The notes under the pieces are model-generated. The model ran no database searches and was not told the DNA's origin. It saw nothing but the letters and a program-made list of their open reading frames with translations. This document shows, in pieces, positions 43,736-52,376 of a DNA stretch of 57,639 nt (positions are counted from its first letter, which is position 1; the number at the start of each line of letters is the position of its first letter). This DNA is from Hyphomicrobiales bacterium (GTDB lineage: Bacteria; Pseudomonadota; Alphaproteobacteria; Rhizobiales; Rhizobiaceae). The translations under genes were made by a program, and so were the position numbers. The stretch lies in the NCBI GenBank assembly GCA_900466605.1, contig UBMU01000048.1:1-57639 (forward strand), in the 5' to 3' direction.

Positions 43736-44491
43736 CTACCTGCGCGGGAATAACTGGTCCTGGCGCATGCCTGCCGATGTCTGCGATTGGTGCATGTCAG
43801 TTTCGGCTCGATCTTCGCGCTCGGAGGCCACTGTTCGTTGATGACCGGTTGGCAAGATATCGTCGCGCAACTCTTCGTTGGTCGCTAGTTCTTCCTCGAA
43901 CTCATAGGCGCGGACGCGCGGCGACGGCGATCCGCTTCTTCGAGCGAACTTGCCAGCTGGAGCGGCTTCCTCGGTGGCGTTCGCGGCAAATGCGTCATCT
44001 TGTGAAGCCTCGGTTTGCTGGATACGTTCAAGGTCGTCACGCAGACCACCATCGTATAGCTCCGCGTAGCGCCTGGCCGGTGTTTCAAAGTTCCAACCTT
44101 CACTGCGCCAAATGTCCGCGCGCTCATCCATATCGATCGCGCCCTCGTCGTCGAGTATGTCGAGCGCAGTATCATGGTTTGCGTCGTCAACTTCGACTGA
44201 AACGAGGAAGCCCCCGCGACGAAGTCCTTCGGCATAGACTGCACGGTCTTCGTCCGGAAAGAACCAATCCGCAAGCGTTACCCAAAAACCAGGCCTGTCA
44301 TCGCCTCCAACCGGGGCCTTGTCTACATCGGCCTCATATCCAGGCATCAGTCTGACGTCATTGATACCGGCGTCCTTCAATCGCGAAACAGCTTGTTCCG
44401 CGTCGCTTTGTGAATCGAAAAAAGCCGACAGCGTGCCTTTGCCGTGGCGTGCTTCGCCTGTTGGAGTGCCGTCATTGTAAAGGCTGTTCAT
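43736..44491 (-). CDS. General stress protein with YflT/GSP17M-like domain
   Basis: 251 residues. The N-terminal 110 residues fit the heat-induced stress protein YflT domain (PF11181): LSAFFDSQSDAEQAVSRLKDAG, VRLMPGYEAD, and GGFLVSVEVDDANHDTALDILDDEGA. The C-terminal part is polar and low-complexity. GGAGG precedes the ATG. A strong EcfG-type promoter (GGAAC-N16-CGTT) lies 35-60 bases upstream, so induction in the general stress response is expected. The molecular role is unknown. Confidence 0.8.
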   Translation of the reverse strand: MNSLYNDGTPTGEARHGKGTLSAFFDSQSDAEQAVSRLKDAGINDVRLMPGYEADVDKAPVGGDDRPGFWVTLADWFFPDEDRAVYAEGLRRGGFLVSVEVDDANHDTALDILDDEGAIDMDERADIWRSEGWNFETPARRYAELYDGGLRDDLERIQQTEASQDDAFAANATEEAAPAGKFARRSGSPSPRVRAYEFEEELATNEELRDDILPTGHQRTVASEREDRAETDMHQSQTSAGMRQDQLFPRR

Positions 44492-44906
44492 CTATTCCTC
44501 CTGGGGTTCATTCCTGCCTTCGCAAACGGACAATGTGCAACAATGTTCCCGATGTCTCGGAAGCAAAGTGGGACTGAAAAACGTCGACTCGGGGGATTGG
44601 GAAAAAGAGCTGTACCGGAAGCTCCAAGTCACGTCTTGCGACCATAAGACCAGATGACGTGGAGTGATGTCGGCTCGAAGACTGCGCAGTGAAGCTGTTA
44701 CAGCGAGCCGGCGCCGAGTTAACCCGCAGCTTGCCGCCTCAGGCAACACACTTTGGGTGCCGGAGGTGTTTTCTCGCAAGGAGAGAGGAGGAAAGTGTCA
44801 ATGACGCGACGGATAACGCAAGTGCTTGGCTTGAGTGAGCAGTAGCTCTCGACTAGTCCAATGCTTTAGTGGACTTGCGTCGTATACGTGGCGCGACTTG
44901 GAGAGC
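44492..44906. other. Intergenic region holding the stress promoter
   Basis: About 415 bases between divergent genes. Left part: EcfG-type promoter of the YflT gene. The remainder has no supported gene. Confidence 0.5.
44525..44549 (-). promoter_or_regulatory. EcfG (general stress sigma factor) promoter of the YflT-like gene
   Basis: On the minus strand GGAAC (44545-44549) and CGTT (44525-44528) are separated by exactly 16 bases, the consensus for alphaproteobacterial EcfG. Transcription would start about 26 bases before the ATG at 44491. Confidence 0.8.
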
Positions 44907-45821
44907 ATGGCGATTTTGGAGAAGACTAACAAGGCTCATGGTTATGCCTTCACGCTGATTGCAGTTGTGATTTTCGCAACTCAGGACGGCTTTTCGAAGT
45001 ACCTCGGTGAGCGCTATTCGGCCATCCTGATTACGATGATCCGATACTGGGCGTTTGCGGCATTTGTGATTGTCCTCGCCTCACGCAGGCCGGGTGGGAT
45101 TCGAGCTGCCGCATCGACGAGGCACGCTTTTCTCCAGATGCTCCGCGGTGTCCTCTTGGTCACGGAGATTGCCGTTTTCGTCTACGGTCTTGCGCACACT
45201 GGCCTTGCCATTACACAGGCGATCTTCCAAGCTTCGCCATTGATCGTCACCGTGTTGTCAATTCCATTTCTCGGGGAGCGCGTTGGTTGGAGGCGGTGGA
45301 TGGCGGTCGTGGCGGGCCTCTTCGGCGTGCTTCTAATTATCAACCCTACTGGGGGCCATTTCAGCGTCTATCTGTTGCTACCGCTGGCAAGTGCCTTGAT
45401 GTTCGCAATCTATGGCGTCGCCACCAGGGCTGTCAGCCGCAAGGACCCCACATTCACCAGCCTTTTTTATACCGCTGTCGGCGGCGCTGTTGCCATTTCA
45501 ATAATCGGACCCTTTTATTGGACGCCGATAGCTGTCGCGAATTGGCCTTTTGTTGCAGCCTTGTGCATTTGTGGTGCGGTCAGCCACTATTGTCTTATTC
45601 GCGCATACGATTCTCTTGAGGCCTCCGAAGTGCAGCCCTTGACTTATCTGCAACTTGTCGTCGGAGCTGTTATCGCTGTATCGTTTTTCGGCGAGACATT
45701 AAGCTGGAATATGCTGCTGGGATCCGCAACGGTTGTCGGCGCCGGCCTGTTCACCATGTGGAGAGAGCCGCGGGCGCAATCCAAGAATAGGCCCGCAACG
45801 CGTTCAGGCGTTCAGCCCTAG
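44907..45821 (+). CDS. EamA-family (DMT) transporter
   Basis: 304 residues with ten hydrophobic segments arranged as two EamA repeats; MLRGVLLVTEIAVFVYGLAHT and WRRWMAVVAGLFGVLLIINP are typical. These are inner-membrane exporters of metabolites such as amino acids. ATG 44907 has GGAGA close upstream; the frame extends to 44835 without a better start. Substrate unknown. Confidence 0.85.
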   Translation: MAILEKTNKAHGYAFTLIAVVIFATQDGFSKYLGERYSAILITMIRYWAFAAFVIVLASRRPGGIRAAASTRHAFLQMLRGVLLVTEIAVFVYGLAHTGLAITQAIFQASPLIVTVLSIPFLGERVGWRRWMAVVAGLFGVLLIINPTGGHFSVYLLLPLASALMFAIYGVATRAVSRKDPTFTSLFYTAVGGAVAISIIGPFYWTPIAVANWPFVAALCICGAVSHYCLIRAYDSLEASEVQPLTYLQLVVGAVIAVSFFGETLSWNMLLGSATVVGAGLFTMWREPRAQSKNRPATRSGVQP

Positions 45822-45940
45822 CTTCTTTGTCCAAAGTCGCGCTGGAGACGAGATAGGCTTAGGCGGGAATAGAGTGGACTTCGCGCACCTTGCTGCCTGC
45901 GCGTCATTGCTGACGGCGACCATGCCACAATTTGGCGCGC

Positions 45941-47113
45941 TCACTTCAATCCGTAGATGTCCACAGGTCCCGAGACGCCCTTTAGTGGAAAACTGCCCAG
46001 TTTTCTAAAATCGGCACGAACATTGGAAACAAATTGTGCAGATGCCAGCAGGCTGCATTGGACCGTGTCGCAAAGTTTCTCCATGCGAGACGCTTCGTTG
46101 ACCGCTTTGCCGATTGCCGTGAAATCCAACCGGCGAGAGGCGCCAACATTTCCGTAGAACACCTCGCCGACGTGAAGTACGACGTCTACTGGAATGCTTG
46201 GCTCCCCTATCGCCACCCGCTGCAGATTGAGAGTGGCATTGCTGCTGATCGCTGACGTTGCAGCGGAAAGCGCTCGCTCGCATGCATCTGCCGGGTTGTT
46301 TGCATCGGCCGGGAAAATGGCGAGAACGCTGTCACCCATGAATTTGAGGATTTCACCACCGCCTTCGTCCACTGGCTGCCCAATAACGTCGAAGTGTTGG
46401 TTCAGCCAGGCCACGATACGATCTGGCGGATATCGTTCATTCAGAGAGGTGAAATCTTTCAGGTCGGCAAGCAGGATCGCTGCATAGATTGCTGTGCCAT
46501 CGCCGCGCTCTGTTTGCCCGTTGAGTATTCGTCCGCTCGTGCGGCTACCGGTGTAAACCGCGAGCATGTCTGTGGCGATGCGCAATGCCGCGATCCTGTA
46601 ACATGCGAGCGCGAGGGCAGGCAGAAACGCGTCCACGCCAGTGATCTGGTCTTGCGTAAAGCCCGAAGGCCCATCAACCGCCAGCGAAAACCCGACGCCG
46701 CCCAATGCAGTTCCGTCAGGAAATCCGACGAGCTTCATCACATAGTCTGTCGCACCAGCGTCGGCGAGCTCCTGGAATAAAGGAAACGATGGCGAACCTG
46801 GTTCAGATGGAAGCCTCCAGCGACCGTAGAGTAGATCATTCGACAGGAGATAGGAGATCGGCGATCGTAAGAACATTTCCTGACCGGCTTCGTCATGCCC
46901 CTGAACTTCCAAAGAGATGCTGGATGAACGAGACCATGCAACCGAGAAGCCGCGACGCACCGGATCAATCGACGGCATGGCAACCGATGCGCGTACAATC
47001 GAGTATCCCATTTCCACCAGTTGCTCCGCAACTCCCGTGAGAATGTCCTCGATACTATCTGAGGTTAAGCCTTTGGCGATAATCCAGTCGATCAATGCCT
47101 GCATGTCACCCAT
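45941..47113 (-). CDS. Class III adenylate/guanylate cyclase
   Basis: 390 residues. The C-terminal cyclase domain has ILLADLKDFTSL and KFMGDSVLAIF (metal-binding aspartates), and LDFTAIGKAVNEASRME with the transition-state Asn/Arg pair. The N-terminal 190 residues form a soluble sensor of unknown type. CAGGA lies seven bases before ATG 47113; the in-frame extension to 47239 overlaps the upstream gene. It follows the diguanylate cyclase gene by 19 bases, so both should be cotranscribed. It probably makes cAMP. Confidence 0.87.
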   Translation of the reverse strand: MGDMQALIDWIIAKGLTSDSIEDILTGVAEQLVEMGYSIVRASVAMPSIDPVRRGFSVAWSRSSSISLEVQGHDEAGQEMFLRSPISYLLSNDLLYGRWRLPSEPGSPSFPLFQELADAGATDYVMKLVGFPDGTALGGVGFSLAVDGPSGFTQDQITGVDAFLPALALACYRIAALRIATDMLAVYTGSRTSGRILNGQTERGDGTAIYAAILLADLKDFTSLNERYPPDRIVAWLNQHFDVIGQPVDEGGGEILKFMGDSVLAIFPADANNPADACERALSAATSAISSNATLNLQRVAIGEPSIPVDVVLHVGEVFYGNVGASRRLDFTAIGKAVNEASRMEKLCDTVQCSLLASAQFVSNVRADFRKLGSFPLKGVSGPVDIYGLK

Positions 47114-47132
47114 GGCCAAATCCTGATGAAAC

Positions 47133-48314
47133 TTAGGGCCCGGACACAAACCGAAGCGGAACCACGTTTGCGGCCTTCGGCCCATGTTGGCTAACGACGC
47201 GATTGCGCCCGGCAGCCTTGGCCACGTAAAGGGCGTCATCGGCTCTCTTGATCACATCATGTACCGAGTGGTCGCCGCTTTGTGACGTGGCGACGCCGAA
47301 ACTGACGGTGACCGGCGTCGTGATTCCAAATGCTTCCCAACCATAAACGGAGAACGCGACCCGGACTGAATCGGCGACGTCTTCCGCCTGCTTTAAGCCA
47401 CAGTGAGGCAGGTATAGTACGAACTCCTCGCCTCCAAACCGCGACACGACTGAGGAACTGGGAACGTGTTCGGTCAATACCTCAGAGAGAAAAACCAGCA
47501 CACGGTCACCGACTGCGTGGCCATACTTGTCATTGATGGCCTTGAAGTGATCGATGTCGCAGGTGAGGACTGATCCCTCGTTAGAATTTGACGCGCCGAA
47601 TTCCGGTACAAGCCGGTCGAAGCCACGCCGATTGTGGAGGTGGGTCAATGGATCACGCTCCGCTTCATTTCGCAAATTCGTTAAGATCGCCAGCGCAATA
47701 TTCGCCATCGCCGTCAGAGCCAGCAGCATTCCGAGCACCGCGTCCGTTGCCTGCATGGCGTAAGCGTAGGTAGATTGGGCAAACCCGGTTGGAGCACCAT
47801 CGTCAATAAATCCGCCAAGCAGGATATTGCGCACAACCGTGTTAATTGCGACGAGCGCGACAAGTCCTAAAAGTAACTTCTCGGCAATGGTCCTTGCCTG
47901 GTTCCATACAATGACCAATGGAGACGCAAGGAGAATGACAAAGCCGAAATCCGCGATCAGCACCTCAATCGGCAGACTGTTAAGCGCATGAACTGCGAAA
48001 AGCGTGCCGCCATACGTCACAACTGCCACACAAAACCGTGTCCTTGGGAGACGAACCGGCCCAAAATGCAGGAAGACTGCCGCCGAGTTCAGGTACGCTG
48101 CGGCGAGGAAAAGGAAGTCGGCAATAGACGCTTGGAACTGTACGGGAAGCGCCTGAAAGGCCCACGGAGTGAGAAAGCCGCCAGCAGCGCAGAGATACCC
48201 GGCCCCCCACCAGCGCGATGGCCCTCGGCTCCATTGCTCAAGCACGAGGAAACAACAGCCAAAGCAGAAGAAGATAAGTGGAACCAGAAAAGCAAAGCCG
48301 TGATCAGAAGTCAT
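47133..48314 (-). CDS. Membrane diguanylate cyclase (GGDEF)
   Basis: 393 residues. About seven membrane helices fill the first 200 residues. A GGDEF domain follows with DPLTHLHNRRGFDRL, CDIDHFKAINDKYGHAVGD and the active site RFGGEEFVLYL. The inhibitory I-site RxxD is absent five residues before GGEEF, so feedback by c-di-GMP is unlikely. CAGGA lies seven bases before ATG 48314. It synthesises c-di-GMP, a second messenger that often stimulates exopolysaccharide production, and forms an operon with the cyclase. Confidence 0.88.
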   Translation of the reverse strand: MTSDHGFAFLVPLIFFCFGCCFLVLEQWSRGPSRWWGAGYLCAAGGFLTPWAFQALPVQFQASIADFLFLAAAYLNSAAVFLHFGPVRLPRTRFCVAVVTYGGTLFAVHALNSLPIEVLIADFGFVILLASPLVIVWNQARTIAEKLLLGLVALVAINTVVRNILLGGFIDDGAPTGFAQSTYAYAMQATDAVLGMLLALTAMANIALAILTNLRNEAERDPLTHLHNRRGFDRLVPEFGASNSNEGSVLTCDIDHFKAINDKYGHAVGDRVLVFLSEVLTEHVPSSSVVSRFGGEEFVLYLPHCGLKQAEDVADSVRVAFSVYGWEAFGITTPVTVSFGVATSQSGDHSVHDVIKRADDALYVAKAAGRNRVVSQHGPKAANVVPLRFVSGP

Positions 48315-48557
48315 GTACGAATCCTGCCGCAGCAGATCACTTAAAACCGCCATGTAGCAAGCAAGTCTTAACAAAGCCAGTCGATCGGATGACACTAGGC
48401 CTCGAAACGACGGGCTAAGCTTCGAAATGACAGTAGGGTGCTATGTTCTTCAATGCAATGCGTACGTCGCGACGTCTTCTATTGCCCTCTGCGGTTGCCA
48501 TTTGCCGAGGCTGCACAAACATTTATGCTTGCCCTTGGAGGAGATTCGCGAAGACCA

Positions 48558-49322
48558 ATGAGCAAACCAATCCTGTCGCTTCAGCTCTTTTCGATGAGAA
48601 GTCTCGGCTCACTGGATGAGCAGCTTTCAGTCGCGGCGCGGGCAGGCTTCGGCCACGTTGAGCTTTTGGAAGGGCACCTCCTCAAACCTTGCGAGTTGAA
48701 AGGGTTGCTATCCCGGCACGGCCTCTCCTCACCGACCGCTCATCTGGGCCTGTCTGCCCTAAGAGCAGATCGCTCAAGGATTGTTGACGCCTGCCACCAG
48801 TGCGGGATCGGTCAGCTTTTTGTACAGGGAGTGTCGGCCGAACATATGCCGGAAACGACAGATGGCTGGCGAAGGGCCGGCGCGGAATTGGGCTCGCTAG
48901 CCGAGAAGCTGAAAATCAACGGCATCACGCTTGGTTACCATAACAAGATGGCTGGATTTCGAGCTCTCCCTGCAGGGCGATGCGGTTTCGAGGTCCTTTT
49001 CAATGCCGCGCGAGGCAGTCCACTGGTCTGGCAAGCCGATATAGCGTGGATTAGCCGCGCCGGTGTTGATCCGGCAGAGTGGCTGAAGCGCTACGCTTCC
49101 GTTCTGGTCTCAGCCCACGTCAAGGACCAGGCTCCAGAAGGAGAAAATGAAGAAGAGGATGGATGGTCGGATGTTGGGGCAGGGGTCTTGCTTTGGCCCT
49201 CGCTATGGCGCGAAGCGGTCAAATATGGAGCACGGACACTGGTTGTCGAACATGACAATCCCAGCCATCCGCTGGAGTTCGCAACCCGTAGCTTGACATA
49301 TTTGCGCCGCTTCCTGCAATGA
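48558..49322 (+). CDS. Sugar phosphate isomerase/epimerase-like TIM-barrel protein
   Basis: 254 residues of the xylose-isomerase-like (AP_endonuc_2) family: LSLQLFSMRSLGSLDEQLSVAA, GYHNKM, WQADIAWI, VSAHVKDQ and VVEHDNPSHP hold the usual His/Asp/Glu metal ligands. ATG 48558 begins at the first strand; upstream residues look non-coding. It probably isomerises or epimerises a sugar or inositol derivative. Substrate unknown. Confidence 0.82.
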   Translation: MSKPILSLQLFSMRSLGSLDEQLSVAARAGFGHVELLEGHLLKPCELKGLLSRHGLSSPTAHLGLSALRADRSRIVDACHQCGIGQLFVQGVSAEHMPETTDGWRRAGAELGSLAEKLKINGITLGYHNKMAGFRALPAGRCGFEVLFNAARGSPLVWQADIAWISRAGVDPAEWLKRYASVLVSAHVKDQAPEGENEEEDGWSDVGAGVLLWPSLWREAVKYGARTLVVEHDNPSHPLEFATRSLTYLRRFLQ

Positions 49323-49395
49323 GCCAGCCCTTCAACCGAGCAGCCTCAAAAGCATTCGTTTCGAACCCCGCTGACTCGCGGCCTTACCGTTCGAA

Positions 49396-49635
49396 CTAAG
49401 CAAGATTGCAATCTTTTCGCGCGAGGCGACGCGGACCAAGTTTGCCCTCGGTGCGTGAGAGTTGGAGCCGCAAATGACGGATATCAGATAGCAACGTTGC
49501 GATCGTCGCCTTTGCATCGTCGTCATGCCAGGCGAGTACCGCCTCCACTTCAAAAGCCAGATCATTGGTGGTTAGCCGGTCATGGGTCATAACCGTTCGC
49601 GTCGTCCTCATGAGTGCAAACCTGGCGGGGATCAT
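49396..49635 (-). CDS. Small hypothetical protein, 79 residues (or 64 from the inner ATG)
   Basis: Soluble and mostly helical, with THDRLTTNDLAFEVEAVLAW and LLSDIRHLRLQLSRTEGKL. Its first ATG overlaps the stop of a 54-codon gene upstream (ATGA), which argues for the 49635 start and for translational coupling. An inner ATG at 49590 is also possible. No family recognised. Confidence 0.5.
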   Translation of the reverse strand: MIPARFALMRTTRTVMTHDRLTTNDLAFEVEAVLAWHDDDAKATIATLLSDIRHLRLQLSRTEGKLGPRRLARKDCNLA

Positions 49636-49796
49636 GGACTATCCAATACGAGCTGTGCCGTGTCTGGCAACGCAACCACTAAGCCATAAGGGCGTCCGAC
49701 TTCGCAGAAGAACCGAACGCTGACGCCCCCGCGGTCAATAGGGAGAGTTGCAGCCGTTACTTCTAAGTTCTCTTCAACTGCCACGGGCACCTTCAT
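49632..49796 (-). CDS. Small hypothetical protein, 54 residues
   Basis: Reads MKVPVAVEENLEVTAATLPI then RGGVSVRFFCEVGRPYGLVV and ends ALPDTAQLVLDSP. Alternating hydrophobic residues suggest a small beta-rich protein. A GTG two codons upstream is an alternative start; the ribosome site is weak. The stop overlaps the next start by ATGA, so the two form a tiny operon. The composition is protein-like, but there is no known family. Confidence 0.45.
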   Translation of the reverse strand: MKVPVAVEENLEVTAATLPIDRGGVSVRFFCEVGRPYGLVVALPDTAQLVLDSP

Positions 49797-50016
49797 CGCC
49801 ACGTTCTTATTTTGTTCTTGTTTTTCATTGATGTCAAGGCAGGCCCGCTACATGTTTGGCGGAGCTATCCTCGGGGGGGGGCCGGAGGCTCGTCCGAATG
49901 GAGGCAGCCTCTCCAGCTCTCATTCAAGACCAAAAATCAACTTGTAAGCAGCCCGTCCTTTGTGAACCGCTGGAAAGTCATCGATTGGAGACCATTTTCT
50001 GAGAAGGAGGTGGCCC

Positions 50017-50484
50017 ATGTTCGAAAAACTCTCAAATCTAAGAAATCTTCGGAGCGCGTTACACGATCACATTGAATCGTCGGAATATTTTTTGCGAATA
50101 AACGCGTTCTTCGATGGGGAATTGATCTTCGGCCGCGACGTTACACAACTCAATCTGGAAATGACGCGGTTCCCGATAGACTTTGAGGCGGCTTGGAAAT
50201 GGTTCAGTGACAGCTTGAGCGGGGCGTCAGAACAGGAAACCTTTGCCTATGAACTTCCCCGCAATGTTGGAAACGAGGACGATCCTGACGTTGAACGCTT
50301 GCTTATCCTAAGCAAAAACTCATCCATGACCGTCTGGGTCATAGATCTTGCCATTCAAGAGGCGATTGAGGAGGGCCGGCGTTTTGTCGTTATCACAATA
50401 CCAAGCAAGCGTGACATCATGGCTTTCAGGAAGAACTATCACGGGAAAGATGCAAGGGAACTGATTGCGCTCGACACCGATTAA
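50017..50484 (+). CDS. Hypothetical protein, 155 residues
   Basis: Soluble mixed alpha/beta protein beginning MFEKLSNLRNLRSALHDHIE, with AWKWFSDSLSG and RRFVVITIPSKRDIMAFRKN. An excellent AGGAGG seven bases before the ATG supports real translation. No domain or catalytic motif was recognised, and the neighbouring genes give no hint. Confidence 0.65.
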   Translation: MFEKLSNLRNLRSALHDHIESSEYFLRINAFFDGELIFGRDVTQLNLEMTRFPIDFEAAWKWFSDSLSGASEQETFAYELPRNVGNEDDPDVERLLILSKNSSMTVWVIDLAIQEAIEEGRRFVVITIPSKRDIMAFRKNYHGKDARELIALDTD

Positions 50485-50648
50485 CACCGGTTCGCCCTCT
50501 GGGCAGCCGGTATCCACGGTCCCGCAGCCCCTCGTTGTGGTTTCGTGGCTTCGACAAATCGATACGAGTTGCTTGCCCATGGAACTTGCAATCCATTTGG
50601 TCAGTAACTCGCTCGATGAGCCGAGAGGTGCGGCATGAGCCGAAGCTA

Positions 50649-50912
50649 CTAGTATACGACGGTAAGGTAGGGAATGCTGACTTCATCAGCCGCCCGGATC
50701 AGCGTTTGGCGAGCGACTTCAGCTGAGACCGCGCCCTTGTAGGCGTTCAGGCACGCAACCAATGCGTTGATATACTCTTCTCCATCGTCGCAGGGCCAAT
50801 CCCTGACAAGAACTTCAGCGGCATCTGCAACGGTACGAATGAGTTTGTACCGTTCTGTGCCGTTCAAGATGAGACCGATCGCTCGAAATTCAGATGATGT
50901 GCCCAAATTCAT
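50649..50912 (-). CDS. DUF982 family protein
   Basis: 87 residues with the DUF982 pattern: IRTVADAAEVLVRDWPCDDGEEYINALVAC, then AYKGAVSAEVARQTLIRAADE. The family is largely restricted to Rhizobiales and its function is unknown. GGAG lies five bases before ATG 50912; an ATG at 50951 is in frame but has no such site. Confidence 0.78.
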   Translation of the reverse strand: MNLGTSSEFRAIGLILNGTERYKLIRTVADAAEVLVRDWPCDDGEEYINALVACLNAYKGAVSAEVARQTLIRAADEVSIPYLTVVY

Positions 50913-51101
50913 AACACTCCGTCCCCAACAGCGTTCTAATATTAGCGGCAATGCAATTATCGTTCCAACTCGTTAACAGGCTGGAGGGTCGCTGCTCCGG
51001 ATTGAGCATCTGAGGCTGAGATCCTGCTTTAAGGGTCGTGGTTTGTCCGATCGGACAATTTTGGCAAGACTCAACCATAAGATCCGGACAACCAAATAGT
51101 A

Positions 51102-51130
51102 TTGACTAATTGATTAGCGCAGGCTATTTG
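51102..51130 (+). promoter_or_regulatory. Promoter and putative operator of the ArsR-type operon
   Basis: TTGACT (51102-51107) and TATTTG (51125-51130) are 17 bases apart. CTAAT-TG-ATTAG (51106-51117) is an inverted repeat overlapping the spacer. Transcription would start at or next to the ATG at 51137, so the mRNA may be leaderless; that fits the lack of a ribosome site. Confidence 0.55.
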
Positions 51131-51136
51131 GTTTTT

Positions 51137-51466
51137 ATGACCCAAGCTGAGACTATAACCAATGTGATGAGGGCGCTTGCCGATCCGACGCGCCGTGCCG
51201 TCTTCGAACGCATAGTCAATTCCGAAGAGATCACGGTTGTTGAGCTAACGCGCGCCAGTAGCGTAACGCAGGGCGCGATTTCCCAACATCTCAAATCTTT
51301 GAAAAAAGCCGGTCTGGTTATCGAGCGGCCCGAGGGCCGCAACGTCTTTTATCGAGCCCAACCAGATGGACTCGAGCCTTTGGCCGACTGGATGAGCCAC
51401 TATGGCGTCTTCTGGCGGGAACGCTTCACCGATCTGAGGCAGCTTTTGAAGGAAATGGACCCATGA
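51137..51466 (+). CDS. ArsR-family winged-helix repressor
   Basis: 109 residues: ITNVMRALADPTRRAVFERI, then VVELTRASSVTQGAISQHLKSL as the recognition helix and VIERPEGRNVFYRAQPDGL as the wing. No metal-binding cysteines are present, so it belongs to the SRPBCC-linked (SdpR/PbsX-like) group. The stop overlaps the next start by ATGA. It probably represses its own operon. Confidence 0.88.
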   Translation: MTQAETITNVMRALADPTRRAVFERIVNSEEITVVELTRASSVTQGAISQHLKSLKKAGLVIERPEGRNVFYRAQPDGLEPLADWMSHYGVFWRERFTDLRQLLKEMDP

Positions 51467-51945
51467 ATCGAGCCATACCGCTTCAGACACAATCTATCGT
51501 CGTCGACGAAGTCTTTCCACACCGACCCGATGTCATCTGGAGAGCCATAACCAGCGGTGAGTTGATCAGCCGCTGGTTGATGGAACCTAAGGGTTTCGAA
51601 CCAATCGTGGGCAACCGCTTCACCTTCCAGACCAAACCGGCCGGCGAATGGGACGGCACTATCCATTGCGAAGTGCTCGAAGTCCTGCCGAACGAGCGGC
51701 TCTCCTATTCCTGGAAGGGTGGCCATGAAGCAAATAATGACGGCTACGGTTCGAAACTGGAAACGGTCGTCAGCTTCAACCTGTCCCCCGCAGGTCCGGG
51801 AACGCGTCTGCGCCTGGTCCACTCCGGCTTCCTGCTTCCAACAAACGGCACTGCCTATCGCAACATGAGCGATGGCTGGAAAAAGGTAGTCAGAAAGCTT
51901 GAGACATTGATCTTAGACGAGGCGGCTTCACAGTCGCGCCATTGA
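51463..51945 (+). CDS. SRPBCC (AHSA1-type) domain protein
   Basis: 160 residues: VVDEVFPHRPDVIWRAITSG, SRWLMEPKGFEPIVGNRFTF, CEVLEVLPNERLSYSWKGG and LRLVHSGF follow the activator-of-Hsp90-like START fold, which binds hydrophobic ligands in a deep cavity. ArsR-SRPBCC pairs are common; the ligand and exact role are not established. It is translationally coupled to the regulator. Confidence 0.87.
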   Translation: MNRAIPLQTQSIVVDEVFPHRPDVIWRAITSGELISRWLMEPKGFEPIVGNRFTFQTKPAGEWDGTIHCEVLEVLPNERLSYSWKGGHEANNDGYGSKLETVVSFNLSPAGPGTRLRLVHSGFLLPTNGTAYRNMSDGWKKVVRKLETLILDEAASQSRH

Positions 51946-51962
51946 AACAACAGGAGGACTCC

Positions 51963-52376
51963 ATGAGCGGACTTTATACCGGTGGATGCGCCTGTGGCGC
52001 AATCCGCTACGAGATATCCGGAAAACCAGCAGTCATGGTCGACTGCCAATGCAGGCAGTGCCAGCGCGATAGCGGAACCGGACACCAGTCGCACCTGAGT
52101 TTTATTGGAGCGCAGGTGACAATCGAGGGCGACGCATCGAATTGGCAAACCGTTGGCGACGGCGGAACCGTAAAACGGCGTGCCTTCTGCCCGACGTGCG
52201 GTTCTTCCGTCTACCTCACGTTTCCCGACATGCCTGACGTCTTCATTGTCACCCCAGCCAGCCTTGATGAGCCAAGCCGCTATGAGCCACAACTGGTCTC
52301 CTGGACGGCAGCAGGATACACTTGGGATCACCTTGATCCCTCCCTTCCCAAGTTCGAAAAGATGCCCCCGACGTGA
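51963..52376 (+). CDS. GFA-family (CENP-V/GFA) zinc protein
   Basis: 137 residues with the zinc-binding cysteines of the glutathione-dependent formaldehyde-activating fold: GGCACGAIRYE, VDCQCRQCQRDSGT and FCPTCGSSVY. ATG 51963 follows AACAGGAGGACTCC, a clear ribosome site. The chemistry of most family members is unproven; detoxification by thiol adducts is often assumed. It is the third gene of the ArsR operon. Confidence 0.87.
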   Translation: MSGLYTGGCACGAIRYEISGKPAVMVDCQCRQCQRDSGTGHQSHLSFIGAQVTIEGDASNWQTVGDGGTVKRRAFCPTCGSSVYLTFPDMPDVFIVTPASLDEPSRYEPQLVSWTAAGYTWDHLDPSLPKFEKMPPT

